DNA of 64,000 nt from Allobosea vaviloviae (GCF_001298265.1 NZ_LGSZ01000048.1:1-64000); one strand, 5' to 3'. Counted from the stretch's first letter, positions 17,157 to 26,511 are shown. Program-made: numbers and translations. Notes: generated from the letters alone by a model not told the origin.

Positions 17157-18665
17157 ATGGACAAACGGGTCGACGATCACGCGCATCAGGCGCCGACCCC
17201 TGCCGCGCCGATGAGCCATGAGGACATCCGCAGCATCCTGTTCGGGATCATGCTGGCGATGTTCCTGGCGGCGCTCGACCAGACCATCGTCGCAACCGCG
17301 ATGCCGACGATCGGGCGCGAACTCGGCGACGTCACGCATCTCTCCTGGGTGGTGACCTCCTATCTGCTGGCCTCGACCGCCGTGACTCCGCTCTACGGCA
17401 AGCTCGCCGACATCCATGGCCGACGGGTCGTGTTGTTGTCGGGCATCGTCGTCTTCGTGATCGGCTCGGCTGCCTGCGCGCTGGCGCCCTCGCTCTGGGT
17501 CCTGGTGCTGGCGCGCTTCGTCCAGGGGCTGGGTGGCGGTGGCCTGATCGCGCTGGCCCAGACGATCATCGCCGACATGGTGCCGCCCAAGGAGCGTGGT
17601 CGCTATCAGGTCTACATCGCCACCGTCTTCATGACGTCCTCCCTGCTCGGCCCGGTGCTCGGCGGGGTGATCGCCGAGGCGCTGCACTGGTCGGTGATCT
17701 TCTGGATCAACCTGCCGATGGGGCTCGCCGCCTACTGGATGACGAGTTCGGCGCTGAAGCGGTTGCCGCGCCATGAGCGGCCGCACAAGCTCGACGTGCT
17801 CGGCGCCACCCTGATCACCGCCGCGACGATGACGCTGCTGCTGGCCTTGTCCTGGGGTGGGACGCACTACCCCTGGATGTCGGCGCCGATCGGCGGGCTG
17901 ATCGCCCTGTCGCTGCTGCTCTGGCTCGGCTTCGCCTGGCGGCTGCGGACGGCCGACGAGCCGCTGATCCCGCTCGACATCCTGGCCAATCCTGTCGTGC
18001 GGATGGGCACGATCGCGGCCGGCTTCGGGATGGGCACCTTCATCGGGCTGACCATCTACCTGCCTGTCTATTTCGAGACCGTCGCGGGCCTGAGCGCGAC
18101 CTATTCCGGCCTCGGCCTGCTGCCGCTGACCTGCGGCACGGTGCTGGGCGCCACCTCGTCGGGCCAGGCGATGACGCGGCTGACGCATTATCGCCGCGTG
18201 CCGGTCGCCGGCTTGAGCGTCGCGCTCTTCGGCATGGCGCTGCTGACGATCTATGCCGGCACGATGCCGCTGGCGCCGTTCTGCCTGCTGCTCGGCGTGG
18301 TCAGCCTGGGGCTCGGCACGATGCTGCCGGTCGCCACCGTTTCGATCCAGAACGCCGTCCTGCCGCATCAGCTCGGCACGGCCACGGGGACGGCGAATTT
18401 CTTCCGGCAGATCGGCGGCGCGCTGATCGTCGCCGTGTTCGGGGCGATCGTGCTCGGCGGCATCGGCGCCACGGGCACCGGGGCCTCGCATGAGACGCTC
18501 AAGCTCGGCGCCGTCGATCGCGAGACCATGGTGCGGCTGTTCCAATATGTCTTCGGCGCGACCTTCCTCGGCTTCGCCTGCGCGCTGTTCTTCCTGCTGC
18601 GCATGGAAGAACGGCCACTGCGCGGCCGCGCCGTCGAGGCGGCAAAGACAATCGCCGGCGATTGA
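17157..18665 (+). CDS. MFS exporter, DHA2 (EmrB/QacA) family, 14 membrane segments
   Basis: A 502-residue inner-membrane drug:proton antiporter. The first membrane segment carries the DHA2 motif LDQTIVATAMPTI near residue 38, followed by SWVVTSYLLAS and the MFS motif A loop GKLADIHGRR near residue 80. Motif C is represented by SLLGPVLGGVI near residue 165. The hydrophobic pattern fits 14 helices. ATG 17157 (MDKRVDDH) is the first start after the aldo/keto reductase that gives a normal cytoplasmic tail. No membrane-fusion partner (EmrA) or regulator is adjacent, so the substrate is unknown. Confidence 0.9.
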   Translation: MDKRVDDHAHQAPTPAAPMSHEDIRSILFGIMLAMFLAALDQTIVATAMPTIGRELGDVTHLSWVVTSYLLASTAVTPLYGKLADIHGRRVVLLSGIVVFVIGSAACALAPSLWVLVLARFVQGLGGGGLIALAQTIIADMVPPKERGRYQVYIATVFMTSSLLGPVLGGVIAEALHWSVIFWINLPMGLAAYWMTSSALKRLPRHERPHKLDVLGATLITAATMTLLLALSWGGTHYPWMSAPIGGLIALSLLLWLGFAWRLRTADEPLIPLDILANPVVRMGTIAAGFGMGTFIGLTIYLPVYFETVAGLSATYSGLGLLPLTCGTVLGATSSGQAMTRLTHYRRVPVAGLSVALFGMALLTIYAGTMPLAPFCLLLGVVSLGLGTMLPVATVSIQNAVLPHQLGTATGTANFFRQIGGALIVAVFGAIVLGGIGATGTGASHETLKLGAVDRETMVRLFQYVFGATFLGFACALFFLLRMEERPLRGRAVEAAKTIAGD

Positions 18666-18779
18666 TGCAGCTCAGGACGCCCGAAGCGCTTTCGGCTAGG
18701 CTTGCCACAGGGCCGTCAAATACGAGGCCCAGATCTTGGTCGCCAGACACCCGGCGCCCATGCCGTGCAGGAGAGCCCC

Positions 18780-19307
18780 ATGTCCGATCTCGTCGTCATC
18801 GTCTACCCGACCGAAGCCCGTGCCGAGGAGATGCGCCAGAAGGTCTTCGCGCTGCAGAAGGAGTATCTGATCGAGATCGGCGACGCCGCCATCGCGGTGA
18901 TGCATGAGGACGGCAAGGTGAAGCTGAACCAGCTTCTGAACACGACCGCGATGGGCGCCGCGTCCGGCTCCTTCTGGGGCCTGCTGATCGGCGCGATCTT
19001 CCTGATGCCGCTGGCTGGAGCTGCGCTCGGCGCGGCCTCGGGCGCGCTCGGCGGGGCGCTGACCGATTACGGCATCAACGACGATTTCATGAAGGAACTG
19101 GCCGCCAGCCTGCAGCCGGGCAACGCGGCGCTGTTCGTGCTGGTCAAGCGCGTCACCGGCGACAAGGTGCTGGAAGCGATCAAGGGCAGCGGCGGCACGG
19201 TGCTGAAGACCTCGCTCGACCACACCCGCGAGCAGGCCCTGCGCGACGCGCTGGCGGGCGTGAGCGCGGCGGCGCCGGAAGCGGGTGCGCCGACGACGGT
19301 GGGGTGA
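18780..19307 (+). CDS. DUF1269 domain membrane protein
   Basis: A 175-residue protein of the DUF1269 family. It begins MSDLVVIVYPTEARAEEM, followed by a hydrophilic domain with KVKLNQLLNTTA, then a central glycine/alanine-rich hydrophobic hairpin (residues 62-98, two short membrane-like segments), and a C-terminal soluble domain containing AALFVLVKRVTGDKVLEAI. This layout is typical of the family, whose role is unknown and is often linked to stress. It stands alone between the DHA2 exporter and dapD. ATG 18780 has a GGAG element shortly upstream. Confidence 0.85.
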   Translation: MSDLVVIVYPTEARAEEMRQKVFALQKEYLIEIGDAAIAVMHEDGKVKLNQLLNTTAMGAASGSFWGLLIGAIFLMPLAGAALGAASGALGGALTDYGINDDFMKELAASLQPGNAALFVLVKRVTGDKVLEAIKGSGGTVLKTSLDHTREQALRDALAGVSAAAPEAGAPTTVG

Positions 19308-19320
19308 GGATCAGCCTCAC

Positions 19321-19412
19321 GTCATGGTCGGGCTTGCCCCGACCATCTCATGACCAGAGGCCCATGCTGCCAGAGATTCTCGGGTCGAAGCTTTGCTTCG
19401 CCCGAGAATGAC
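19321..19412. repeat. Intergenic palindromic repeat, family B, copy 2
   Basis: Starts GTCATGGTCGGGCTTGCCCC and ends CGCCCGAGAATGAC. It contains the hairpins GGTCGGGCTTGCCCCGACC and CTCGGGTCG...CGCCCGAG. It lies between the convergent DUF1269 gene and dapD and may terminate both. Confidence 0.8.
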
Positions 19413-19420
19413 GGCCTTGT

Positions 19421-20266
<846 letters not shown>

Positions 20267-20280
20267 GGCGCGGCTCTCTC

Positions 20281-20367
20281 GTCATGGTCGGCCCTGTGCC
20301 GACCATCCACGTCTTGCGACGTGGACAGGGGAAGACGTGGGATGCTCGGGACAGGCCCGAGCATGAC
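20281..20367. repeat. Intergenic palindromic repeat, family B, copy 3
   Basis: Starts GTCATGGTCGGCCCTGTGCC and ends GGCCCGAGCATGAC. It has two to three small hairpins, including CCACGTCTTGCGACGTGG. It lies just upstream of dapD, so it would be in or near the dapD leader. Confidence 0.8.
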
Positions 20368-20509
20368 GGCGGAGCGATGGCGGAAGGCGGCCCCGTCGTC
20401 AAGCAGGGCGGGCCGAACGGCGGAATGGCGGCCGTGCACGCGCGAGGGAACGACAGAGCCGGCCGCCGTGTTACGGTGCCATCACAGTCGCAGTCCGACG
20501 GAGGCCGTC

Positions 20510-20794
20510 ATGAAGCGTTTGACCCTGTCCCTGATGCTAGTGCTCGCGGCCGGTTCCGCGCTCGCCCAGTCGCGGCCCTCGAGCCCGGAGCGCACCTGCG
20601 CCGCCAACCGGCAGAGCGTCGACGCCAATGGGGCGATCGTGCTCGGCACCGGCGGGGCGACCTATGACCGCTTTGTGCGCGACCCCGGCTTCTGCGCGCA
20701 TGGCGAATTTCTCGAACAGGCTTTCGTGCCCAGTCGCGATGTGGCCCAATGCTTCATCGGCTATCGCTGCAAAGTCGATTCGCCCTGGGATTGA
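20510..20794 (+). CDS. Small exported cysteine-containing protein, function unknown
   Basis: A 94-residue protein. Residues 1-20 form a signal peptide (MKRLTLSLMLVLAAGSALA, cleavage before QS). The mature part has four to five cysteines (CAANRQ, FCAHG, QCFIGYRCK), which could form disulfides in the periplasm. The ATG at 20510 follows GGAGG by a suitable distance. The last 34 bases overlap, tail to tail, the end of the TetR-type gene on the other strand. I do not recognise the family. Confidence 0.65.
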   Translation: MKRLTLSLMLVLAAGSALAQSRPSSPERTCAANRQSVDANGAIVLGTGGATYDRFVRDPGFCAHGEFLEQAFVPSRDVAQCFIGYRCKVDSPWD

Positions 20795-21399
20795 GGCAGG
20801 CAGGCCCCTATCTGCGCCAGGAGTGCGGCGATGACCTCTTCAATCTCGGCCGTCTCGCCGGTCGTGCGCCGGACAAGGAGCGCACCCTGGAGCGCGTCGA
20901 AAATTAGCCGGGCGCTGCGCTCGGGACTGGTGACGAGGACGAACTCCTTGCGTCCAGAACCACGCCGCAGGATTGCGGCGAGCCACGAGTGATGGCTCTT
21001 GAAGAAATAGTCGACTCGCTCGCGCAGCGTCGGCGGCAGCGCCGGCATCTCGCCGGCGAGCGCGCCGCAAAGGCATATCTGGTCGGGCGTCGCCGCGATC
21101 TCGCGATAGGGTCGGAAGTAGAAATCCAGCATCGCCAGTGAGTTGGTGGTTTCTGCACTCATGATCGCATTGAGGGCGACTTCGAAGCGTTGGATATAGC
21201 GCTCTACCACGGCGGCGCCCAGGTCGGCCTTGGTCGGGAAGTGGTGGTGGATCGACGCCTTTCGGATGTTGAGCGCCGACGCGATGTCCTGATAGCTGAT
21301 CGCGCTGTAGCCGCGCGACTGGATCAGCGCCTGGGCGATGTTGAGGATCGCATCGGCAGTACCTGTGCGAGCACTAGGGTTTGGTGTTGCTGCCGGCAT
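20761..21399 (-). CDS. TetR/AcrR-family transcriptional regulator
   Basis: A 212-residue repressor-type protein. The N-terminal helix-turn-helix spans about residues 25-60: ISYQDIASALNIRKASIHHHFPTKADL is the classic TetR pattern. The C-terminal ligand domain contains CLCGALAGEMPALPP, a motif of a common TetR subgroup, then helices to the end. The start ATG at 21399 (MPAATPNP) lies one base after the cupin gene stop, so it is the last gene of a four-gene operon with MAPEG, SDR and cupin genes. The palindrome at 23228-23245 before the operon is its probable operator. Confidence 0.9.
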   Translation of the reverse strand: MPAATPNPSARTGTADAILNIAQALIQSRGYSAISYQDIASALNIRKASIHHHFPTKADLGAAVVERYIQRFEVALNAIMSAETTNSLAMLDFYFRPYREIAATPDQICLCGALAGEMPALPPTLRERVDYFFKSHHSWLAAILRRGSGRKEFVLVTSPERSARLIFDALQGALLVRRTTGETAEIEEVIAALLAQIGACLPQSQGESTLQR

Positions 21400-21400
21400 C

Positions 21401-22072
21401 TCAACTCGCCCTGATCGGAGCCGGTAGATGCCCGCGCTTAACCCAGAACACAGTGCCGGCGCTGGAGCGTCCGCTGCCCGGCATACCGTGCGGCGTGCGG
21501 ATCCAAGTGCCCTTCCCATAGCTGCCATACGCGTCGACAAGGTCGCCAGAGAGGATTAGAATCTCCTCGCCACCGGCACTGGTGTGTCGAGCACGGCTTT
21601 CGCCTGGGCGCAGCCTTTCAATGGCGACGCTCTCCCCGCTCTGTGGCCCCTCGAACAGCGGCAGCCGCGCCGGGCCGTCCGCGGCGAAAGCGGCCGTGTC
21701 GATGACAACGCGCACGCTTTCGGCCAGCGACATCTGCCGCAGCTTGACGAAGATGACACAGCCTGCGGCCGTGCGCGGACTATGCCGGCTCGCCGGCGGG
21801 TTGCGCACATAGGTGCCGGCCGGATAGTCGCCGTGCTCGTCAGAGAAGACACCTTCGAGGACGAGGAATTCCTCGCCCAGCGCGTGTTCATGCTCGGGGA
21901 AAGTGCTGCCTGGCGCATAACGAACCAGCGAGGTCGCACGTGCCACCTCGCCGCCTATTCGATCGAGAATTCGGCGCGCGACGCCTGGCTGCGGCGATGC
22001 CTCCCAGGGCAGCGCCTCGGTCGCCAAAACAACCCGCTGTGAGAAATCAGCGTTGCGAATCGGTTCATCCAT
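21401..22072 (-). CDS. ChrR-like double-cupin protein
   Basis: A 223-residue protein with two cupin domains. The first (about 40-110) has PEHEHALGEEFLVLEGVFSDEHGDYPAGTYVRNPP, close to the anti-sigma factor ChrR C-terminal cupin with its metal-binding histidines and glutamate (HEH...E...). The second (about 135-215) has RHTSAGGEEILILSGDLVDAYG and GTWIRTPHG. No ChrR zinc-binding anti-sigma domain is present and no sigma factor gene is adjacent. It lies 12 bases after the SDR gene and one base before the TetR gene. It may bind an oxidised small molecule or act as a dioxygenase. Confidence 0.82.
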   Translation of the reverse strand: MDEPIRNADFSQRVVLATEALPWEASPQPGVARRILDRIGGEVARATSLVRYAPGSTFPEHEHALGEEFLVLEGVFSDEHGDYPAGTYVRNPPASRHSPRTAAGCVIFVKLRQMSLAESVRVVIDTAAFAADGPARLPLFEGPQSGESVAIERLRPGESRARHTSAGGEEILILSGDLVDAYGSYGKGTWIRTPHGMPGSGRSSAGTVFWVKRGHLPAPIRAS

Positions 22073-22084
22073 GCTTCTTCTCCA

Positions 22085-22795
22085 TCAATAGCGTTCGCTG
22101 CCGGAGCGCAGATCGAGTTCTTGGGTCCAGGCCGATGCTGGCTGGCGCGCTAGGGCAAGATAGGCTGCCGCCACGGCGGCGGGGTCGAGGCGGGGGCCTT
22201 CGGCTGGACCGAAGCGTCGCTCGGTCTGCGGCGCGGCGATCAGGCCGTCGATCACAACATGGGTCACATGGATCCCGGCCGGCCCGAATTCACGGGCCAG
22301 CGCCTGCACCAAGCCGCGCAGGCCGAATTTCGCCGAGGCGAAGGCCGAAAACCGTGCTCCGCCGCGCCGGCTCGCCGTCGCGCCGGAAAAGATTGCGGTG
22401 CCGCCGCCGCGTGCCGCCATGACCGGCAGCAGCGCCCGCGCCACGAGAAAGGCACCGAAGCAGCCGTCGCGCCAGACGGCCTCGAAGGTCTCGGGTTCGA
22501 TCTCGCCCACTGTCGCGATCTGCAGTCGCTGAGCATTATAGACCAGCACGTCGACGCTCGGGGCGAGCGGTCGCAGCACCTGCGAGACAGCGGCCGGGTC
22601 GGCGAGATCGGCCACGAAGTGCCTATAATGCCCGCCAGACGCCGCAACGGCCTCGGCCACGCCCGCAGGCGGCTCGGATCGGCGCGCCAAACCGACGACG
22701 TCATGGCCGCCGACGGCGAAGCTATGGGCAAGCTTAAGGCCTAAACCCTCGCCGATGCCGGCGATGAGCAGAAGGGGACGCTTCGTTGTGGCCAT
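22085..22795 (-). CDS. SDR-family oxidoreductase with Tyr-to-Phe change in the YxxxK motif
   Basis: A 236-residue short-chain dehydrogenase/reductase. The N-terminal nucleotide loop is AGIGEGLG near residues 12-19, then VVGLARR and DLADPAAV. The active-site serine is in FSGATAS. At the YxxxK position the sequence reads FASAK, so the catalytic tyrosine is phenylalanine, with lysine kept. The C-terminal QALAREFGPAGIHVTHVVIDG is normal SDR. It begins two bases after the MAPEG gene stop and is followed by the cupin and TetR genes. The tyrosine loss may lower or alter activity; related SDRs with F in this place exist. Confidence 0.85.
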   Translation of the reverse strand: MATTKRPLLLIAGIGEGLGLKLAHSFAVGGHDVVGLARRSEPPAGVAEAVAASGGHYRHFVADLADPAAVSQVLRPLAPSVDVLVYNAQRLQIATVGEIEPETFEAVWRDGCFGAFLVARALLPVMAARGGGTAIFSGATASRRGGARFSAFASAKFGLRGLVQALAREFGPAGIHVTHVVIDGLIAAPQTERRFGPAEGPRLDPAAVAAAYLALARQPASAWTQELDLRSGSERY

Positions 22796-22797
22796 GC

Positions 22798-23199
22798 TCA
22801 AATCCAGCGCAGCACTGTCAGCAGCAACGCGATCTGAGCGAACCAACCGATGGCGAAGGCGATCGTACGCGCCAGCGGGACGCCGAAGGTGTAAACGAGA
22901 AAATGGGCCAGCCTGGCGAAGAAATAGACGATCACGGCGGAGCGCGTCACCGGCGAGGAAACGCCGAGAATTTGCACCAGGAAGACGGCTGGCGCAAAGA
23001 CGACAAGATTTTCGACCGCGTTGGTGTGCGCCTTGATGGCGCGCTTTGCCCAGAGCGAATGCGGCCCACCCGACTCTGGTCCGGTGTCGGTCAGGGCCGG
23101 CACCACGCCGCGGATGGCAAGGCGGTCGAGAATATATGGCAGCCAGAACAGCGCGGTCATCAGGATCGTTAGCGTCAGCCAATAAAGCTCAGTGCTCAT
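22798..23199 (-). CDS. MAPEG-family membrane protein
   Basis: A 133-residue integral membrane protein of the MAPEG family (membrane-associated proteins in eicosanoid and glutathione metabolism). It has four hydrophobic segments. The characteristic loop between the first and second reads WAKRAIKAHTNAVENLVVFAPAVFL (RAxxxHxNxxE pattern), and the third contains VYFFARLAHFLVYTFG (FxxxR pattern). Start ATG 23199 is preferred over 23211 because GGAG lies seven bases upstream. It is the first gene of the operon and is preceded by the palindromic operator. A role in detoxification of an electrophile fits the SDR and TetR partners. Confidence 0.87.
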   Translation of the reverse strand: MSTELYWLTLTILMTALFWLPYILDRLAIRGVVPALTDTGPESGGPHSLWAKRAIKAHTNAVENLVVFAPAVFLVQILGVSSPVTRSAVIVYFFARLAHFLVYTFGVPLARTIAFAIGWFAQIALLLTVLRWI

Positions 23200-23227
23200 C
23201 GTGATCTCCATGGGTTACCGATTTTAC

Positions 23228-23245
23228 CTACCTACTAGTAAGTAG
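23228..23245. promoter_or_regulatory. Probable TetR operator (palindrome)
   Basis: CTACCTACTAGTAAGTAG, a palindrome with eight of nine matching pairs. It lies 29-46 bases upstream of the MAPEG start. The size and the TACTTACTAGTA-like core are typical of TetR/AcrR operators, and the operon encodes a TetR regulator. Autoregulation is the inference. Confidence 0.75.
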
Positions 23246-23346
23246 ACTGTCAAGACGCAACAAGTGCCGACCGCGGCGGCCGGCGGGAACCCTTGTGCAA
23301 GCGGCGCGAACTCCTTGCACCGAAGGCGATTTGAGAGCCAGGATCG

Positions 23347-24684
23347 ATGATGCGCCTCTGGATCAGGAACCCGCTCGGAATTGTCGCCGACAACGCTGGC
23401 GGAGGGGTTGTCGTCGATGACTCGGTGATCGTCGAACTGGTGGCGTCAGGGGGCTCCCCTGCCCTGCCCGTCGAAGAGACCTTCGACGCCTCCAGCCATG
23501 TCGTGCTGCCCGGGCTCATCAACACGCACCACCATTTCTACCAGACGCTGACGCGGGCCCATCCGGCGGCTATCGACCGCGAGCTGTTTCCCTGGCTTAC
23601 CGCGCTCTATCCGCTCTGGGCGCGGCTGACGCCCGAGGATCTGCGGCTGGCGGTGCGGGTCGCGCTGACGGAGCTTCTGCTGTCGGGCTGCACCACGGCG
23701 ACCGACCATCACTATCTCTACCCCAAGGGGCTGGAGAACGCGGTCGACATCGCGGTGGATGAGGCGCGCGCGCTCGGAATCCGGGCGACGATCTCGCGCG
23801 GATCGATGAACCTGTCGCAGAAGGATGGCGGGTTGCCGCCCGACTCCGTCGTGCAGGACGAGGACACCATTCTCGCCGACAGCGAGCGCGTGCTGGGCCT
23901 GTTCCATGACCCAGCGCCGGGCAGCATGATCCAGATCGCGCTCGCGCCCTGCTCGCCCTTCTCGGTGACGCCGTCGCTGATGGCGAAATCGGCGGAACTG
24001 GCTGCGCGCTTCGACGCGCCGCTGCACACCCACCTCGCCGAGACCCGGGACGAGGACGCCTATTGCCTTCAGGTCTATGGCAAGCGGCCCCTCGACCTGC
24101 TGGAGGACACCGGCTGGATGCGGCCGAAGACCTGGCTGGCGCATGGCGTGCATTTCTCCTGCGAGGAATGCGAGCGGCTGGGGAAGGCCGGTGTCGGCGT
24201 GTGCCACTGCCCGACCTCGAATGGCGTGCTGGCCTCGGGATTCTGCCGCACGCGCGAGCTGGAAGCCGCCGGCGCACCGCTGGGCCTGGGCGTCGATGGC
24301 TCGGCCAGCAATGACGGCTCCAACCTGATGGAGGAACTGCGCCACGCCTTGCTGATCAACCGGCTGCGCTATGAGAGCGCCACCGCAGTAACGGCGCGCG
24401 ATGTGATCCGCTGGGCGACGCAGGGCTCGGCGCGCTGCCTGGGGCGCTCCGATATCGGCGCCATCGCGGTGGGCATGCAGGCCGATCTCGCGCTTTACCA
24501 GCTCGACGAATTGCGCTTCTCGGGCGCGCATGATCCGGTCGCGGCACTGGTTCTGTGCGGCGCGGGCCGTGCCGACCGCGTGATGGTCGCCGGGCGCTGG
24601 CGTGTCGTCGACGGCGCGGTGCCGGGGCTCGATGTCGCGGCACTGCGACGGGCGCATGGCGAGGCGGCGCGGCGCTATGCGTGA
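23347..24684 (+). CDS. 8-oxoguanine deaminase (amidohydrolase superfamily)
   Basis: A 445-residue zinc amidohydrolase of the cytosine/guanine deaminase subgroup, closest by motif to 8-oxoguanine deaminases. Metal ligands are in PGLINTHHHFYQTLTRA (HxH near residue 58), HTHLAETRDE (near 219), a histidine in LAHGVHFS, and the aspartate in DGSASNDGSN. Deamination of 8-oxoguanine to urate removes an oxidised base. Triazine hydrolases of the same fold (AtzA, TrzN) cannot be excluded from motifs alone. It stands alone and diverges from the MAPEG-SDR-cupin-TetR operon; the 147 bases between them hold the TetR operator. Confidence 0.87.
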   Translation: MMRLWIRNPLGIVADNAGGGVVVDDSVIVELVASGGSPALPVEETFDASSHVVLPGLINTHHHFYQTLTRAHPAAIDRELFPWLTALYPLWARLTPEDLRLAVRVALTELLLSGCTTATDHHYLYPKGLENAVDIAVDEARALGIRATISRGSMNLSQKDGGLPPDSVVQDEDTILADSERVLGLFHDPAPGSMIQIALAPCSPFSVTPSLMAKSAELAARFDAPLHTHLAETRDEDAYCLQVYGKRPLDLLEDTGWMRPKTWLAHGVHFSCEECERLGKAGVGVCHCPTSNGVLASGFCRTRELEAAGAPLGLGVDGSASNDGSNLMEELRHALLINRLRYESATAVTARDVIRWATQGSARCLGRSDIGAIAVGMQADLALYQLDELRFSGAHDPVAALVLCGAGRADRVMVAGRWRVVDGAVPGLDVAALRRAHGEAARRYA

Positions 24685-24756
24685 AGGCTCTTCGCAATCT
24701 CGACGCAATTGCGGCTTTGATTCATGCGCGTGACGGCACGCTGAAGGGATGACCAC

Positions 24757-25008
24757 ATGAAGATCGCGCTGTTGGCGGCGCTGGCCCTAACGCTCACGGC
24801 CGGCGGCTGCGTCACCCTCGAAGAGCGCCGCGCGCTCGATGCCGAGCAATGCCGGGGCTATGGCTTCCGCACCGGGACCGACGCCTTTGCGAGCTGCCTG
24901 CAGCAGATCGACCTCGACCGCGCCGACGCCCGCCGGGCCTATGCCTATCGCGACTTCGGCGGGCCTTTCGGCGGCTATGGTTTCGGTTACGGCTACCGCC
25001 GCTGGTGA
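24757..25008 (+). CDS. Small putative lipoprotein with Gly/Tyr-rich C-terminus
   Basis: An 83-residue protein. The N-terminus MKIALLAALALTLTAGGC is a signal peptide with a lipobox-like TAGGC, suggesting lipid attachment at Cys18. It continues with EQCRGYGFRTGTDAFASCLQQ, a pattern common in short alphaproteobacterial envelope proteins, and ends GGPFGGYGFGYGYRRW. Function unknown. It lies 72 bases after the deaminase gene and six bases before the convergent MarR gene end. Confidence 0.7.
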   Translation: MKIALLAALALTLTAGGCVTLEERRALDAEQCRGYGFRTGTDAFASCLQQIDLDRADARRAYAYRDFGGPFGGYGFGYGYRRW

Positions 25009-25014
25009 CGGGGG

Positions 25015-25533
25015 CTAACTCTCGCCCTCTCCGTCCGGCCGGAACTCGCGCAGCTCCGGCAGCCTGGCATGAAGCCGCCGCAGGAAGCCGGTGAGCTGTG
25101 CCCGCTCCTCGTCCGTGAAGCCTTCCAGCATCATCCGTTCGCGCGCAGTGGCCAGCGCGATCAGGCTGTCATGCAGGGCATAGCCGCTCGGCGTCAGCTC
25201 GAGCAATTGGCGGCGGGCGTCGCGGCCGTCGGTGCTCTCGGCGACATGGCCAGCCGCCACCAGCGCCGCGACGCTGCGGCTGACCGCGCCCTTGTCGAGC
25301 CCGATGACCTCGCAGATGCGCTGCGCCGCGATACCAGGCTCGATCGCGAGCTGCGAGATCACACGCCATTCGGTGACGCCGACGCCGAAGCGCTCCAGAT
25401 AGAGCCGCGACGAGCTGCGCGACCAGGTGTTGGAGATCGCCGTCAGGAAATAGGGAACATAACCGCCGAGATCGAGGACATCCCGCTCGACGCCGCCATC
25501 CTCGGCGATCCTGTGGCGCTTGGTCGAAGGCAT
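25015..25533 (-). CDS. MarR-family transcriptional regulator
   Basis: A 172-residue winged-helix regulator. The DNA-binding region spans about 50-115: VTEWRVISQLAIEPGIAAQRICEVIGLDKGAVSRSVAALVAAGHV is a classical MarR helix-turn-helix, with the wing ESTDGRDARRQLLELT. Dimerisation helices flank it. ATG 25533 (MPSTKR) follows the local reading better than an upstream start in the same frame. Its target is not evident. The cobF gene on the same strand ends 222 bases upstream and is separated by a family A repeat. Confidence 0.9.
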   Translation of the reverse strand: MPSTKRHRIAEDGGVERDVLDLGGYVPYFLTAISNTWSRSSSRLYLERFGVGVTEWRVISQLAIEPGIAAQRICEVIGLDKGAVSRSVAALVAAGHVAESTDGRDARRQLLELTPSGYALHDSLIALATARERMMLEGFTDEERAQLTGFLRRLHARLPELREFRPDGEGES

Positions 25534-25627
25534 GGCTCGTCCTGCGTTCCGTAGCGCGCATCTCACATGCGGGCGTGGCGAGGAGCAAGCGATGGGCGCC
25601 TCGCCTGACTATCCGCAGGAACACAGC

Positions 25628-25732
25628 GTCATCCCGGGCGGCCGAAGGTCGACCCGGGATCCATGGTCGAGCTCCGGCCCCCTCCGATGGATCCCGGAGC
25701 TGCGCGGCCTCCGCCGCTTGGCCAGGGATGAC
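25628..25732. repeat. Intergenic palindromic repeat, family A, copy 3
   Basis: Starts GTCATCCCGGGCGGCCGAAG and ends CCAGGGATGAC, with GGGATCCATGG and CGATGGATCCC inner arms. It lies between the cobF stop and the MarR start, both on the minus strand. Confidence 0.8.
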
Positions 25733-25755
25733 AAGGTGATTCCTCAGAAAACCGC

Positions 25756-26511
25756 CTACGCCTGCATCCGCCGCAGCAGATAGGTGTCCATGATCCAGCC
25801 ATGCTTTTCGCGGGCCTGCGCGCGGACGCGCTCGATCTCGCCGGCGACCTCGGAAAGACGGCCCGCGATCAGGATCTCGTCGGCCGTGCCGAGATAGGCG
25901 CCCCAGAAGATCTCGAGATCCTCCGGCGCGATCTGCGCGAAGGCCTGCTCGCCATCGAGCATGACGACGACGCTGTCCTGGCCGGCCGGAAAGCCGGCGG
26001 CGAGCTTGCGGCCGGTGGTGATCAGGATCGGCTCGCCAATGCGGTTCAACGGAATCCTGTGGCGAGCCGCCAGCACCTGCACGCTGCTGATCCCGGGGAT
26101 GACCTCCCAGTCGAGCGCGAGGCCGCCCGCGCGGACGCGCTCGACGATGCGCAGCGTGCTGTCATAGAGCGCGGGGTCGCCCCAGACGAGCAGGGCGCCA
26201 TGCTCGCCCTCGGCAAGCTCTGCCGTGAACAGGCGCGCGTAGTTCGCAGCGATGCGAGCATGCCAGTCGTCGACGACACCGCGATAGTCGGAACCGGCCT
26301 CGGCCCGCTGCGGCGTCTCCACCGTCACCGTCCGGTAGGGCTTCTCGATGAAGCGGGCGCAGATCTGTTCGCGCAGATGGCGCAGGGCCGCCTTCTCCTG
26401 GCCCTTGTCCGGCAGGAAGACGACATCGGCCCGGTTCAGCGCCTTGATCGCCTGGACCGTCATGTGGTCCGGGTCGCCGGCACCGATGCCGATGATCAGA
26501 AGTTTGCGCAT
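25756..26511 (-). CDS. cobF: Precorrin-6A synthase (deacetylating) CobF
   Basis: A 251-residue tetrapyrrole methylase that methylates C1 of precorrin-5 with release of acetate. It is a marker of the aerobic cobalamin route. The first strand is LLIIGIGAGDPDHMTVQAI, followed by DVVFLPDKG, a LVWGDPALYDST motif near residue 110 and VIPGISSVQVLAA. ATG 26511 (MRKLLII) gives the normal N-terminus. It is isolated from the other cob genes of the window by more than 20 kb, between a MarR gene and a hydantoinase. Confidence 0.93.
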   Translation of the reverse strand: MRKLLIIGIGAGDPDHMTVQAIKALNRADVVFLPDKGQEKAALRHLREQICARFIEKPYRTVTVETPQRAEAGSDYRGVVDDWHARIAANYARLFTAELAEGEHGALLVWGDPALYDSTLRIVERVRAGGLALDWEVIPGISSVQVLAARHRIPLNRIGEPILITTGRKLAAGFPAGQDSVVVMLDGEQAFAQIAPEDLEIFWGAYLGTADEILIAGRLSEVAGEIERVRAQAREKHGWIMDTYLLRRMQA

